Assembly (NCBI RefSeq): GCF_009765275.1
Contig: NZ_VOPH01000012.1
Coordinates: 42,762-106,761, forward strand
Source: Chachezhania sediminis
GTDB taxonomy: Bacteria > Pseudomonadota > Alphaproteobacteria > Rhodobacterales > Rhodobacteraceae
DNA: 64,000 nt
Direction: 5' to 3'
Shown here: positions 1-11,724 of the stretch, piece after piece
Position numbering within the stretch: the stretch's first letter is position 1
Layout: each line of letters starts with the position of its first letter
Translations under genes and position numbers: made by a program
Notes under the pieces: generated by a model
Told to the model about the DNA's origin: nothing
Databases searched by the model: none
The model's input: only the letters and a program-made list of their open reading frames with translations

Positions 1-533
1 CTACGTCGGACCATTTCGCGCTGACCGCCATCGGCCTGCTTTGGGAAGGGCTGGAACGCGCCTGCGCCGACGGCAGCGATGCCGATGCGCGGGCCAGGGT
101 GATGATGGGCGCCACCACCGCCGGCCTGGCCTTCGGCGTCGCGGGTACGGCCGCGGCCCATGCGATCCAATACCCGGTCGGGGCCCTGACCCACACCGCG
201 CACGGCGCCGGCGTGGCCTGTCTGATGCCCTATGTCATGGCCTGGAACGCGCCCGTGATCGGGCCGGAGTTGGACCGGGTCGCCGGTCTGATCGGCGTGG
301 CCAGCGGTGCCGAGGTCATTCCCGCCATCGCCGCGCTCTTCGACAGGATCGGCATCCCGCGCACCCTGCGGGACCTGGGGCTGGAGGAAGACCGGCTTGA
401 CTGGGTGGCCGAACAATCCTGCGGCATCGCCCGGCTGATCCAGAACAATCCGCGCCCGCTCCCGCCCGAGGATATGCGGCGGCTGGTCGGTGCAGCCTTC
501 CACGGCGACCGCGCCGTCCTTGAGACCCATTGA
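1..533 (+). CDS. Iron-containing alcohol dehydrogenase, C-terminal part (5' truncated)
   Basis: The reading frame is already open at base 3 and stops at 531-533, so only the last ~177 residues are present. The fragment matches the all-helical C-terminal half of group III iron-dependent alcohol dehydrogenases: a His-rich segment (HAIQYPVGALTHTAHGAG) followed by a hydrophobic stretch (VACLMPYVMAWN), where family members carry metal-binding histidines. The next gene is a succinate-semialdehyde-type dehydrogenase 13 bp downstream. The pair could oxidise 4-hydroxybutyrate or another hydroxy acid to a semialdehyde and then to the acid. That substrate is an inference from context; the nucleotide-binding half lies outside the window. 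Confidence 0.85.
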   Translation, partial: TSDHFALTAIGLLWEGLERACADGSDADARARVMMGATTAGLAFGVAGTAAAHAIQYPVGALTHTAHGAGVACLMPYVMAWNAPVIGPELDRVAGLIGVASGAEVIPAIAALFDRIGIPRTLRDLGLEEDRLDWVAEQSCGIARLIQNNPRPLPPEDMRRLVGAAFHGDRAVLETH

Positions 534-546
534 GGGAGACACAGAA

Positions 547-2010
547 ATGACACTCGATACCGTTTTCACCGGCTATGCCGATCCGTCCCTTCATGCCGAA
601 GGACTTTTCATCGGTGGCAGGTGGGAGGCGGGGACCGGCATTCCCGTGCTCGACCCATCGACCGGGAACGCCCTGGCCGAAGTGCCCGACGCCAGTGTCG
701 GGGATGGGATCCGCGCCGTCGAGGCCGCCCATGCGGCTGCGGCCGACTGGCGCCGCACGCCGCCCCGCCAGCGGTCGGAAATCCTGCGCCGCTGGTTCAC
801 GTTGATGACAGACCATGCCGAGGAACTGGCGCTTCTGATCTCGCTTGAAAACGGCAAGGCGCTGCCCGACGCGCGGGGCGAGGTCGCCTATGCCGCCGAG
901 TTCTTTCGCTGGTATGCAGAAGAGGCGACGCGGATCGGGGGCGAGTTCCGTCATACCCCGTCAGGGGCGCACAATATCCTTGTGGATCACGAACCCATCG
1001 GCATTGCCGTCCTGATCACGCCGTGGAACTTCCCGGCGGCGATGGCCACGCGCAAGATCGGCCCGGCGCTGGCCGCGGGCTGTACCGTGATCCTTAAACC
1101 AGCCTCGGAAACGCCGCTGACCGCCTATGCGATGGCGCGGCTGGGGGCCGAGGCGGGCGTGCCCCCGGGCGTGGTGAACGTGCTGACCACGACAGATCCC
1201 GGCGGCGTGACCTCGGCGATGCTGGCCGATCCGCGGGTGCGGAAGCTGTCCTTCACCGGGTCGACCGGCGTCGGCCGTGTGCTGCTGGCCGAGGCGGCGA
1301 AGTCCGTGGTCAACTGTTCGATGGAACTGGGCGGCAACGCGCCTTTCGTGGTCTTCGACGATGCCGATCTGTCCGCCGCGCTGGACGGTGCGATGGTCGC
1401 CAAGATGCGCAACGGGGGCGAGGCCTGTACCGCGGCGAACCGGTTCTACGTGCAATCGGGCATCCATGACGCCTTCGTCCAAGGGCTGACGGCCCGCATG
1501 AAAGCGATGAAGCTGGGGGCCGGCTACGCTCCCGACACGCAGTGCGGGCCGATGATCACTACGAAGGCGGTGGACAAGATCGACCGGCTGGTGTCCGAGG
1601 CGAAGTCGCGCGGTGCACGGGCCACGACCGGGGGCGCGCCGCTGGACGGCAGCGGCTACTATTACCCCCCGACCGTGCTTGAAAACGTGCCGACCGATGC
1701 CGCGCTTGCGCACGAGGAGATCTTTGGCCCGGTCGCCGCGATCTATCGTTTCGAGACCGAGGAAGAGGCGATCCGACTGGCCAACGATACCGAGTACGGG
1801 CTTGCGGCCTATGTCTATTCGCGGGACATCATGCGGGCGATGCGCGTCGGGCGGGGGATCGAGACTGGGATGGTCGGCATCAACCGCGGGCTGATGTCGG
1901 ACCCGGCCGCCCCCTTTGGCGGAGCGAAACAAAGCGGCCTGGGGCGCGAGGGCGGTGTCACCGGGATCCTTGAATTCATGGAGCCCAAATACTTCGCCGT
2001 CGAGTTCTGA
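547..2010 (+). CDS. NAD(P)-dependent succinate-semialdehyde dehydrogenase-like aldehyde dehydrogenase
   Basis: This 487-residue aldehyde dehydrogenase has the full-length family size. Visible motifs are the substrate/cofactor segment TPWNFPAAMATRKIGPALA with Asn161, the cofactor segment ILKPASETP, the general-base Glu260 in MELGGNAP and the catalytic Cys294 in GGEACTAANR. The overall pattern is GabD-like (succinate semialdehyde to succinate), although related medium-chain semialdehydes cannot be excluded. The start at 547 is chosen because GAGGGAGA lies just upstream; an earlier in-frame start at 490 would run into the preceding gene. The gene follows an Fe-alcohol dehydrogenase and precedes a hydrolase, suggesting one catabolic operon. 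Confidence 0.88.
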   Translation: MTLDTVFTGYADPSLHAEGLFIGGRWEAGTGIPVLDPSTGNALAEVPDASVGDGIRAVEAAHAAAADWRRTPPRQRSEILRRWFTLMTDHAEELALLISLENGKALPDARGEVAYAAEFFRWYAEEATRIGGEFRHTPSGAHNILVDHEPIGIAVLITPWNFPAAMATRKIGPALAAGCTVILKPASETPLTAYAMARLGAEAGVPPGVVNVLTTTDPGGVTSAMLADPRVRKLSFTGSTGVGRVLLAEAAKSVVNCSMELGGNAPFVVFDDADLSAALDGAMVAKMRNGGEACTAANRFYVQSGIHDAFVQGLTARMKAMKLGAGYAPDTQCGPMITTKAVDKIDRLVSEAKSRGARATTGGAPLDGSGYYYPPTVLENVPTDAALAHEEIFGPVAAIYRFETEEEAIRLANDTEYGLAAYVYSRDIMRAMRVGRGIETGMVGINRGLMSDPAAPFGGAKQSGLGREGGVTGILEFMEPKYFAVEF

Positions 2011-2042
2011 CGGCGGATTCCGACAGCGGGAAAGGACGGACG

Positions 2043-2882
2043 ATGGCCGAACGGGACCTCTACCGAAACCGGGACTTCATCCCCGACTTCGATGCGATCA
2101 TGGAGAAGACGGAGGCGCGAAGCCGCGCCTTCGCCGCGCATGCGCGGATGGAACGGAACCTGGGCTACGGCCCGACAGAAAGGCAGAGCTTCGATCTGGT
2201 CTTCCCACCGGATCCGGCCCCGTCGGCGCCGCTGCACATGTTCATTCACGGCGGATACTGGCGCGCCGGCAGCAAGGACGCGCATACCCTTGTCGCCGCG
2301 CCGGTCGTCGCCGCCGGCGGTATCGCGGCGCTGATCAGCTATGATCTGATGCCCGGGACCCGGCTGGCAGAGATCGTCGCGCAGGTTCGCAGCGCCGCGC
2401 GGCATCTGATCGGGATCGCACCCGACATCGGCGCGGACCCGGGGCGGTTCACGGTAAGCGGTCACTCTGCCGGGGCGCATCTGGCCGCGCTGCTGGCCTC
2501 CGACGCTCCCGGCGACGCGGGTCCGCCCGATGTCCCGGACCTGCGCGGCATGTTGCTGGTCAGCGGTATCTACGACCTTTCGGGCATTCCCGGATCGTTC
2601 CTGAAGGACGAGGCGCAGATGCGGGACGACGAGGCCAGGGCGTGGTCGCCGGTCCTGGCCCGGCACAGGCCCGGCCCGTTGCGCATAATCACCTGCGGGG
2701 AAAGGGAAACCGCGCCTTTCCAGGACCAGGCTGTCGCTTTGGCCGGTCTTTTGCGGCGGGAAGATATGGCGGTGGAACTGAGGACGGAAACCGCGGCCAA
2801 TCATCTGACGATTGTCTTCGATCTGGCCGATCCGGAAACCGCGCTTGGCCGCAGGCTTTTCGATCTGGTCGCATCGTCCTAG
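2043..2882 (+). CDS. Alpha/beta hydrolase, arylformamidase-like
   Basis: The 279-residue protein has the oxyanion-hole motif HGGYW (in MFIHGGYWRAG) and the nucleophile elbow GHSAG (in VSGHSAGAHLAALL), with a late His (ANHLTIVF) suited to complete a Ser-Asp-His triad. The HGGYW plus GHSAG combination is characteristic of the kynurenine formamidase/carboxylesterase branch of the alpha/beta hydrolase fold. No tryptophan-catabolism gene is nearby, so kynurenine formamidase is only one option; an esterase or amidase acting with the two upstream dehydrogenases is equally possible. There is no signal peptide. It lies 32 bp after the aldehyde dehydrogenase on the same strand. Confidence 0.8.
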   Translation: MAERDLYRNRDFIPDFDAIMEKTEARSRAFAAHARMERNLGYGPTERQSFDLVFPPDPAPSAPLHMFIHGGYWRAGSKDAHTLVAAPVVAAGGIAALISYDLMPGTRLAEIVAQVRSAARHLIGIAPDIGADPGRFTVSGHSAGAHLAALLASDAPGDAGPPDVPDLRGMLLVSGIYDLSGIPGSFLKDEAQMRDDEARAWSPVLARHRPGPLRIITCGERETAPFQDQAVALAGLLRREDMAVELRTETAANHLTIVFDLADPETALGRRLFDLVASS

Positions 2883-3003
2883 GGGCGGTCCCGGACATTC
2901 GGGCGATTGCATCTGCTGCGGCCCCGGGCGTCCGGCGCTGCCAGGGCGAATGTTTTGCCGGCACTTCAGAAAGCGGCCGCCTTTCGAAGGGGCGGACCGC
3001 TGT

Positions 3004-3033
3004 CCCGGGCCATGTCCGTGCCCGTGGCCCGGG
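3004..3033. terminator. Hairpin between convergent genes
   Basis: A perfect 9-bp inverted repeat (CCCGGGCCA at 3004-3012, TGGCCCGGG at 3025-3033) with a 12-nt loop lies in the 206-bp gap where the hydrolase and the RTX gene converge. There is no clear T-tract, so intrinsic termination is plausible rather than certain. Confidence 0.45.
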
Positions 3034-3088
3034 CACCAGACCGAAGAACGAGGTGTGAAGCCCGGGACAGGTGATACGCAGACCTGTC

Positions 3089-4429
3089 TCAGGTGAAAAG
3101 GAAGTTGTCGGCGTCCATGAACTGCGCCTGGCCGACCGAGTCGTCGACGTCGACCAGAATGCGTTCGTCCGTGGCCGAAACGCGCAGCGTGAAGTACTTG
3201 TTCCCGTCGATCGTGTTGACCCAGGTATCCAGGTCCGCCATCGACTGGATGTAGGGAATTCCGTCGAAGGCGATGACATCGTCGCCGATCGTGAAATCGG
3301 TGATCCGGTCGAGTTGAAGCAGTTTCTCCGTTCCGGTGCCGCTCAGATTATCCCAGTGGATCATGTGATCCGACTTGAAGACGAACGTGTCCCGTCCGGC
3401 GTCGCCGGTCAGGATATCGGCACCCTGGCCACCGTTCAGCTGGTCGAAGCCGAAACCGCCCTCCAGGATGTCGTCATCATCGCCACCGAAAAGGAGGTCG
3501 CTTCCGCCGCCGCCGACGAGGTAATCATCGCCTTCATTGCCGAAAAGCACATCGTCGTCGCGTTCGCCCCGAAGCGTATCGTTGCCGGCGAGCCCGTGCA
3601 GTTCGTCGGAATGCTTGCCGCCGAAAATGACGTCATCGCCGTCGCCGCCCACGAGGTCGTCTTCACCGAAGCCGCCCCAAATGACATCGTCGCCATTTCC
3701 CCCGAAAACGGTATCGTGCCCGCTTCCGCCCCAGATCTTGTCGTCGCCATTGCCGCCGCTGATGGTATCGTCGTTCAGGCCACCGGCAATCAGGTCGACG
3801 CCATTGGTTCCTGAAATCAGATCATTCACATCGGCGGGGTTGCTGTCGATGTCGTTGATGATGTTGCCGTCGGCAGCCGTGAATCCGTCGGGCACGGTGT
3901 CCTGCGGGTCTTCATAGGCGACATCTGTCAGCTTCGAAAAATCGGGCACGCCCTCTTCGCGGATGAAATGACCTTCCTCGTTTCCGTCGCGGGCAATGCC
4001 GTCGCCTGTCATGTCGATGCGGAAGCCTTCCAGCGCATAGAATATCTTCCCGCCGGCATCGGTCGTGACCAGCATCCATTGCTGCGGATGGGCGCCGGGA
4101 TCGTTGTGGTTGCCGTTGAATTCGACGATCCGGACATTGCTGGGAGGGTTCGTCAGATCGATGGCCTGCCCATCGAGCGCAATCTGATCGCGCGTGGGAT
4201 CGAAGTCGTTCAGGCGGCCGACGACGACGCTGTCGACACTATTGAAGTTCTGGAAATCAATGATGTCGTTCCCGGCTCCGGTAAAGACATGATGCCCTTG
4301 GGAAAACCGCGTTACCTCGGAGAAATCCAGACGGACCAGAAGGTCGTGATCCTTGTACAGCGGCGTATCGTAAATGTGCACCTGGTGCGTGGTGCCATTC
4401 CCGGCTTTCAGTACGTCGGTCTGGTCCAT
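3089..4429 (-). CDS. RTX hemolysin-type calcium-binding repeat protein
   Basis: This is a 446-residue acidic protein. Residues ~205-347 are a run of GGxGxDxUx nonapeptides (for example GGNGDDVIWGG), the calcium-binding beta-roll of RTX proteins exported by type I secretion. A ~90-residue C-terminal segment ending in NFLFT fits an uncleaved type I signal. The N-terminal 200 residues match no domain I recognise, but contain one isolated nonapeptide-like unit (GAGNDIIDF). There is no Sec signal. It is preceded by an AT-rich region that probably carries its promoter and faces the hydrolase gene. No dedicated RTX exporter is adjacent; the nearby ABC exporter is of the peptide-processing kind. It could be a surface adhesin or a secreted enzyme lacking a recognisable catalytic domain. 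Confidence 0.88.
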   Translation of the reverse strand: MDQTDVLKAGNGTTHQVHIYDTPLYKDHDLLVRLDFSEVTRFSQGHHVFTGAGNDIIDFQNFNSVDSVVVGRLNDFDPTRDQIALDGQAIDLTNPPSNVRIVEFNGNHNDPGAHPQQWMLVTTDAGGKIFYALEGFRIDMTGDGIARDGNEEGHFIREEGVPDFSKLTDVAYEDPQDTVPDGFTAADGNIINDIDSNPADVNDLISGTNGVDLIAGGLNDDTISGGNGDDKIWGGSGHDTVFGGNGDDVIWGGFGEDDLVGGDGDDVIFGGKHSDELHGLAGNDTLRGERDDDVLFGNEGDDYLVGGGGSDLLFGGDDDDILEGGFGFDQLNGGQGADILTGDAGRDTFVFKSDHMIHWDNLSGTGTEKLLQLDRITDFTIGDDVIAFDGIPYIQSMADLDTWVNTIDGNKYFTLRVSATDERILVDVDDSVGQAQFMDADNFLFT

Positions 4430-5441
4430 TTGGTCTTCTTCTCACTCCTTGGCTTCGCTTCAAAGACGAGCAGTGTGCCCGGCTGAATTTCTCCTTAAGG
4501 TTGATTTTCGGGTTCGGTTATTCCGATAAACCGTTAACAACTTAAGGGTGTTGTATTCATATCGTCGCACTTAAACGTTGTAAGATCCTTTCGGTCGCTG
4601 TTCCATAGGCGCACTTTGTCACTGGTCCAAATGTGAAATTGTATTATTTATTTCAGTGTCTTGCACGTTTCCTGCCCCGCAATGCACAGCTTGGTTCGCA
4701 CAGAGAGCAACCGCAAGAGCCCAGCAGCACCGTTGTCCAGCCGCACTTTGGGTTTGTGCAGAATGGCAACAATCTTTGCGAGATCCCGTTCAAGATGCGC
4801 CGCGTATGATCTTCACAACATTAACGTTCGAACAGGCCGAAGGTTCCTGGACAGGCCTATGTTGCGACAGGTCGGGCGGTCGTCCGCCGTGCCGTCGGGC
4901 GTCATTCCCCACCTATGCGTGCGAAAGGAATGGGCAAACCTCCGGACGATTCCGGGGGCTTCGGGTTCGGCTGATTGTCGTGTTCTGTCCGGGCGCCTGG
5001 AAGTGACGCGTATGGCTGCGTCGTGCAGACCGGTCCGTCCGCCTGCCATGATCACCCGACGATGCGGGCTACCGGGCGCACTTGCCCGTCGGTGCCCGTT
5101 GTGACGAGAGGCTGCAGCCCAAGATCCGGCGTGTGGTCCAAGGGAACGGGCGGGTACATGGCATCCGCGAGATCTGACCTGAGGCCGCCACATCGTGGAT
5201 ATCCCTGGCGCGGTCGGTGCAACCCCAGCCGGGATGCGCCGGGTCGTTATGGCCGGGGCAAACGGACCTGACGGCGGTGCTGAACGGCGGTCGACGTGGC
5301 TGCCGCGCCAGCTTGGTGCATTGTCCGCTCAGGGGGGCAAGACCGCAGGCCGAACCGGCAGAGTAAGAGGTCGTTTTACCATAACCCCCACTACAGGACG
5401 CCGCGCATGTCGGTGTGCACTGCGTCCGAAACGGGCTTCAA

Positions 5442-5466
5442 GAAACGATACCTTGAAACGATACCT
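5442..5466. repeat. Short tandem direct repeat, two units
   Basis: GAAACGATACCT occurs at 5442-5453 and again at 5455-5466, a 13-nt period. It lies just outside the terminator of the bacteriocin-like gene. Function unknown. Confidence 0.75.
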
Positions 5467-5470
5467 CAAA

Positions 5471-5505
5471 AGACAAGGCGCGGCCCTCACCTCGTGAAGG
5501 CCGCG
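5471..5505 (-). terminator. Rho-independent terminator of the bacteriocin-like precursor gene
   Basis: Arms 5479-5485 (CGCGGCC) and 5499-5505 (GGCCGCG) form a 7-bp stem. It is extended by TCAC/GTGA across one mismatch. Read on the minus strand it is followed by TTGTCTTTTG, a short T-rich run. It sits ~60 bp after the stop codon at 5568. Confidence 0.7.
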
Positions 5506-5567
5506 TCTGGTTCGTGCGTCTGCGCCGCACATGTCGGCCGCGAAGGACCGGCGTGACGGTTCTGTCG

Positions 5568-6020
5568 TCAGCCGATATCCACCTTTTTGCCGTTCTTGGT
5601 CAGATCCTGACCGTCGGCGATGCCGATCGAACCGCCGATCGCTCCGCCACCCAGTCCGCCGGCGGCACCTGCGCCGACGGCGGTTGCGATAACTGTCCCG
5701 GCAGTCGCAAGCCCCGTCCCTGCAACCGCGAGCGCGGCGCCACCACTTGCAACCGTCGCCCCGATGATGATGCCGGCCTTGACGGGGTTGTGGTATGCCC
5801 ATTCGGCCCCTTCGGCAACGCCATGTGCCGCACCCTCGGCTGCACCGGCGACGGCGCCGCCAACAGCTTCGGCCGCACCGCCGATCTCGCTGCCGATGTC
5901 GGTCAGGAAGTTGCCACCTGCGACGCCTTGCAGTTCGTCCTTGCTGAGTTCGACAGAGCTGTCTTCGGTCGAAACCGAGGCGGTCATGTCTTGCGATGCT
6001 TTCTTGATTTCTTCAGCCAT
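5568..6020 (-). CDS. Double-glycine-leader glycine-zipper bacteriocin-like protein precursor
   Basis: This is a 150-residue precursor. Residues 1-36 form a leader ending ELSKDELQGVAGG, an exact match to the class II bacteriocin pattern LSxxELxxVxGG that C39-peptidase ABC exporters cleave after GG. The predicted mature part (37-150) is almost entirely Gly/Ala plus aliphatic residues and contains no Cys. It has two glycine zippers: GAVAGAAEGAAHGVAEG (five Gly at i+4 spacing) and GAAGGLGGGAIGGSIG. A short polar hinge (AYHNPVK) lies between them and the tail is basic/acidic. Such proteins insert in or assemble on membranes, as in the Caulobacter CdzC/D toxins. The start at 6020 is supported by GGGAGG 8 nt upstream; the frame stays open upstream to 6263. 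Its role as a bacteriocin is inferred from leader, core and adjacent exporter. Confidence 0.8.
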   Translation of the reverse strand: MAEEIKKASQDMTASVSTEDSSVELSKDELQGVAGGNFLTDIGSEIGGAAEAVGGAVAGAAEGAAHGVAEGAEWAYHNPVKAGIIIGATVASGGAALAVAGTGLATAGTVIATAVGAGAAGGLGGGAIGGSIGIADGQDLTKNGKKVDIG

Positions 6021-6471
6021 ATCGGCCTCCCACTTACTGAATAGCAGCCTTCGTTCTGAAAAATTGCCCGGCTGGCGTACCACACCGCGCCATCCCGCCG
6101 GGTAGCGGGAAACTAGGAAGAGTGTCACAGCCCACAAGCCCCAGTTCAAGAAAAAGATCCTGTCGTTACAACAGCTTCGTTCGCCTGCAAACATATCCCC
6201 GGTCACAGGGCCAGGGCGGTGGCGCCCGGCCGGCACGGATAACCTCTTGAGTTCCGAAAGCATTTCGTTGCGGAAACTGCGAAATCGACCCTTTGGCGCG
6301 CCGGGGGGAACGGATTTTCACTGTCCAGGCACTCTTTGTTTCAGTTTGTGACCTTTGCGTGAAACGGGCGCCCGGCCGCTCTGCCGCAGGGGAAATGCCT
6401 TGCCCGACGAAGTGTGGAAGCGGGGCGCCGCATCGCCCGGGGGACCCGAGCGGGGCACGATCCGGTCAGGA
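6021..6471. other. Gap between exporter operon and precursor gene
   Basis: This 451-bp gap separates the end of the second ABC transporter from the precursor. It probably holds the precursor's own promoter. The precursor frame is open to 6263 and would encode a hydrophobic stretch, but no ribosome site supports that start. No immunity gene was recognised. Confidence 0.5.
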
Positions 6472-9383
6472 TCAATCAGAGACCAGTTGCCGGCGCGCCA
6501 GTTCCGCAAAGGCGCCGCCCTGCTCCAGCAGGTCCTGGTAGGTACCGCTTTCGACGAAGCGGCCATCCTTCAGGACGTGGATGCAGTCGGCGTTGACGAT
6601 GGTCGACAGACGGTGCGCGATGACGATGCGGGTGGCGTTCATCCGCGACAGCGCCTCGCCCACACGGGCCTGCGTGACATTGTCGAGTGCGCTCGTCGCC
6701 TCGTCCAAAAGCAGGATGCGCGGGCGGCGGACCAGCGCACGGGCGATCAGAAGCCGCTGCTTCTGGCCGCCGGAGAAGGTCGCGGCGCCCTCGCTGACCG
6801 GAGTCTGAAGGCCCATCGGCATGGCGTCCAGATCGGTTTCCAGCCCGGCGTCCCGCACGGCCTGCTGGACCTCTGCCAGGGTGAAGGGCGCGTTCATGGT
6901 GATGTTGTCGTAGATCGTGCCGGGCAGCAGCATCCCGTTCTGCAGCACGACCCCCAACTGCCGACGGAACGCGCCGGGGTCCATCGTCGACAGCTCGCGT
7001 CCGTCGAAGGTGACGCGTCCGCTGACAGGCTGGACCAGGCCCAGAAGGATCTTCAGAAGCGTCGACTTCCCGCTGCCCGACCCGCCGACGATGGCTATGA
7101 ATTCGCCCGGACTGACCCGCATCGACACCCCGTCCAGCACCCGTCGGGACGACCCTTCGTAGGCAAAGCACAGATCGGTCACTTCGATCCGGCCGGTCAG
7201 GTCGCCGGGTTGGCCGCGGCTGGCATCGGATTCCGCATCCGATTTCAGGATCGGCTCCGTCCGTTCATAGATCGGCGCAAGGGAATAGACCGTGATGATG
7301 GCACCGACAAAGCCCGACAATCCGCCAGACAGCTGCCCGAAGGCGGCATGAAAGGCGATGTAGGTCCCGGTACTGACATCGTCGGCAAAGAAGGCGAAGT
7401 AGGCGAATGAAAAGACGCTGAAGGCGGAAAAGATCGCCGTCGATACCAGCCCCTGCCCCCAGCCGATCATGGTGCTGCGCAGCTGGAAATGGACGTCGCG
7501 GGCATAGCGTTCGGCCCAGTCGCCGAAGGCAAAGCGTTCGGCCCCGTTGACCCGGATCGTCTCGATCCCGCGGATGAACTGGAAGATCCGCGCCGAAAGC
7601 CTGCCCCGCAGTTCCAGCTGTTCGCGTTGGACCAGACGATCATACCAGGCGAACCCGGCGCTGAAGCCGATGACAAGGACGATGGCGACCAGCGCGACCA
7701 AGGCCAGCTTCGGCGCGTAATAGACCATGAGGCCGAAGCTGATGAAGGAAAACAGGCCGCCGAACAGCGCGCTCATCGTGGCGCCGGTCAGGGCGCGCGA
7801 CAGGGTGTTGATGCCGGCGGCGCGGTTGGCCAGGTCGCCGACATCGTAGGCGTGGAAGAACGTGCTGGGCAGGCGCAGCAACCGGTCCCAGACCGCAGCC
7901 TGCACCGCCGCGTCCAGCCGCCCGCGCAGCCGCAACTGGCTAAGCGACTGCGACAGGTGAAAGCCAAGCGCCGCGAAGGCCGCAGCGACCAACACGATGG
8001 TGACCTGCAGAAGCTGATCGTAATCGGCATGGGGAATGATGGTGTCGACGATCCGGCCCGATACGATGGGCGTCAACAGGCCCAGGATCGACGCCGCGAA
8101 AGAGGCCAGCAGGATCGTCATCAGGGTGCCGAAGTTCCGCGTGAAGGCGAAGGAAAAGATCTGCTGCCCCTTCAGTTCGCCATCGGCGAAGCCGCGATAG
8201 AAGGCGAACACGTCGCCGTCCAGGTCCCCGGCCAGTGCGGCATCGACCTTTTGCCGGGTGCCGTCCGCCATGAAGGCGTGATAGCCGAGCCGCGCGGGGA
8301 TCATCGCGACAGGCTCGCCCGCGGCCGTGAAGGCGACGAAGGGCCCGTAATCCGCCCGCCACCATTCCGCATCCAGCCGCGCCCGCCGGGCGCGCATCCG
8401 GTTGGCCCGGGCGATCGCCTCGACCGCGCCGGTGCGGTCGGACAGGTCCCCGGTGCCCGGGGCAGGGGCCGGCCAGTCGCCAAGCGTCAGCCCCTCTGCC
8501 GCTGCGACCCGCGTGCATGCCGCGAACAGAGGATCGCCGCCCGGCTTGGCGCCGGGACGGCGCAGGGCGCTTTCGATGGTGCCGGCCAGGCCGGCCGCTG
8601 CCATGCGCACCCGCCGGGTGGCGGCCTGATCGCTTGCCGCGACGGCCGCGGCGGTATCGGCCCGCCCCTGCGCCAGCCTGCGCGCGATCCCTTCCAGCGC
8701 GATGATCGTCGCCCCTGCCCGGGCTGCGGCCCGCGTGGCGTCGTCGGGCAGGCCGGCACTGGTCTGGGTCCGGCACGTCGCCTCGACCCCGGACTGCACC
8801 CACAGGTCGCGGGTCAGCGGCAGGATCGTCCGGGCCGGAAATTCGGCATGTCCGGCGACGGTCAGCGGTTGGTCGGACATCAGCCAGATCAGCGGCAGCA
8901 CCGTGCCAAGCGTCATGTCCGGCGAAAGGCGGATGGCCCGGCCCGGCACCACGGGAAGGGTGCCGCGCGGCGCGGCGCCCGGGGCGCTCCACGCGATCAG
9001 GTTCGCGATCCAGCCGTCGAGCGGGTCGCAGCCCGCCTGCTCTGCCTCTGCATTTGTTGCTGTCGCCGTTGCCGCGGCAGACATCGGGCGCAAGGTGGCG
9101 CCGCGGCCGGGGATGGCAAGGATGTCCGGCATGCCGTCGGCCGTTGCCACGGCCAGCCCGGCAATGGCATCGCCGGGGCCAAGCCGGCCCAGCGGAAACA
9201 GGGGGCCATAAACCTCGCCGGGATGCGCCGCCACGGCGAAGATGTCGACGTATCCCCGTTCGACCACCCAGCCCGTCCCGGTGCCGTTGAGAAGCGCGGC
9301 CTTAGGAATGCTGGGCGGACCTGCAACGTCGGCGAAGGCCGTGCCCGGCTGGTCCGCGACGGCGGGTGTGGTCGTCCGGTCCG

Positions 9384-9387
<4 letters not shown>
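6472..9387 (-). CDS. NHLM-type bacteriocin export ABC transporter (second permease/ATPase subunit)
   Basis: This 971-residue half-transporter has an unusually long N-terminal region. Residues ~20-100 look like a small beta-roll (cupin/cNMP-like) and residues ~100-410 have no recognised function. A six-helix ABC membrane domain follows (~412-710), then an ATPase domain (~720-971) with Walker A GGSGSGKST, signature FSGGQKQR and Walker B LLLDEATSALD. There is no C39 peptidase domain. Length and order match the ATP-binding partner of NHLM (nitrile-hydratase-leader microcin) exporters. Its ATG at 9387 overlaps the stop of the upstream peptidase-transporter by 4 bp (ATGA), indicating translational coupling. 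An in-frame start at 9930 is rejected because it lies deep inside the upstream gene. Confidence 0.85.
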
Positions 9388-11654
<2,267 letters not shown>

Positions 11655-11724
11655 GGCAGAAGCTCTCTCTCTGCCGCGCCGCTGCCTGTGCAGATGCCGG
11701 TGCGTGATCGCCGTTCCGTCCGCA

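Larger units (their letters stand above)
4430..5567. other. Long non-coding stretch, AT-rich promoter zone plus unexplained DNA
   Basis: About 1.1 kb without a convincing gene. Bases 4490-4660 are clearly AT-richer than the surroundings and contain short inverted repeats (ACAAC/GTTGT at 4537-4554, GTTAAC at 4533-4538), as expected for the promoter of the RTX gene. Bases 4660-5440 contain only open frames without ribosome sites or recognisable protein character. Near the end are a 13-nt tandem repeat and a terminator hairpin, annotated separately. Confidence 0.6.

Noticed and set aside
3436..3750. Repetitive tract that could be mistaken for a CRISPR array
   Set aside because: The repeats are 27-nt coding units of the RTX beta-roll in frame, with no spacers.
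4661..5104. 147-codon open frame in the long gap after the RTX gene
   Set aside because: No ribosome site, no domain, and overlapping open frames of equal quality; treated as non-coding.
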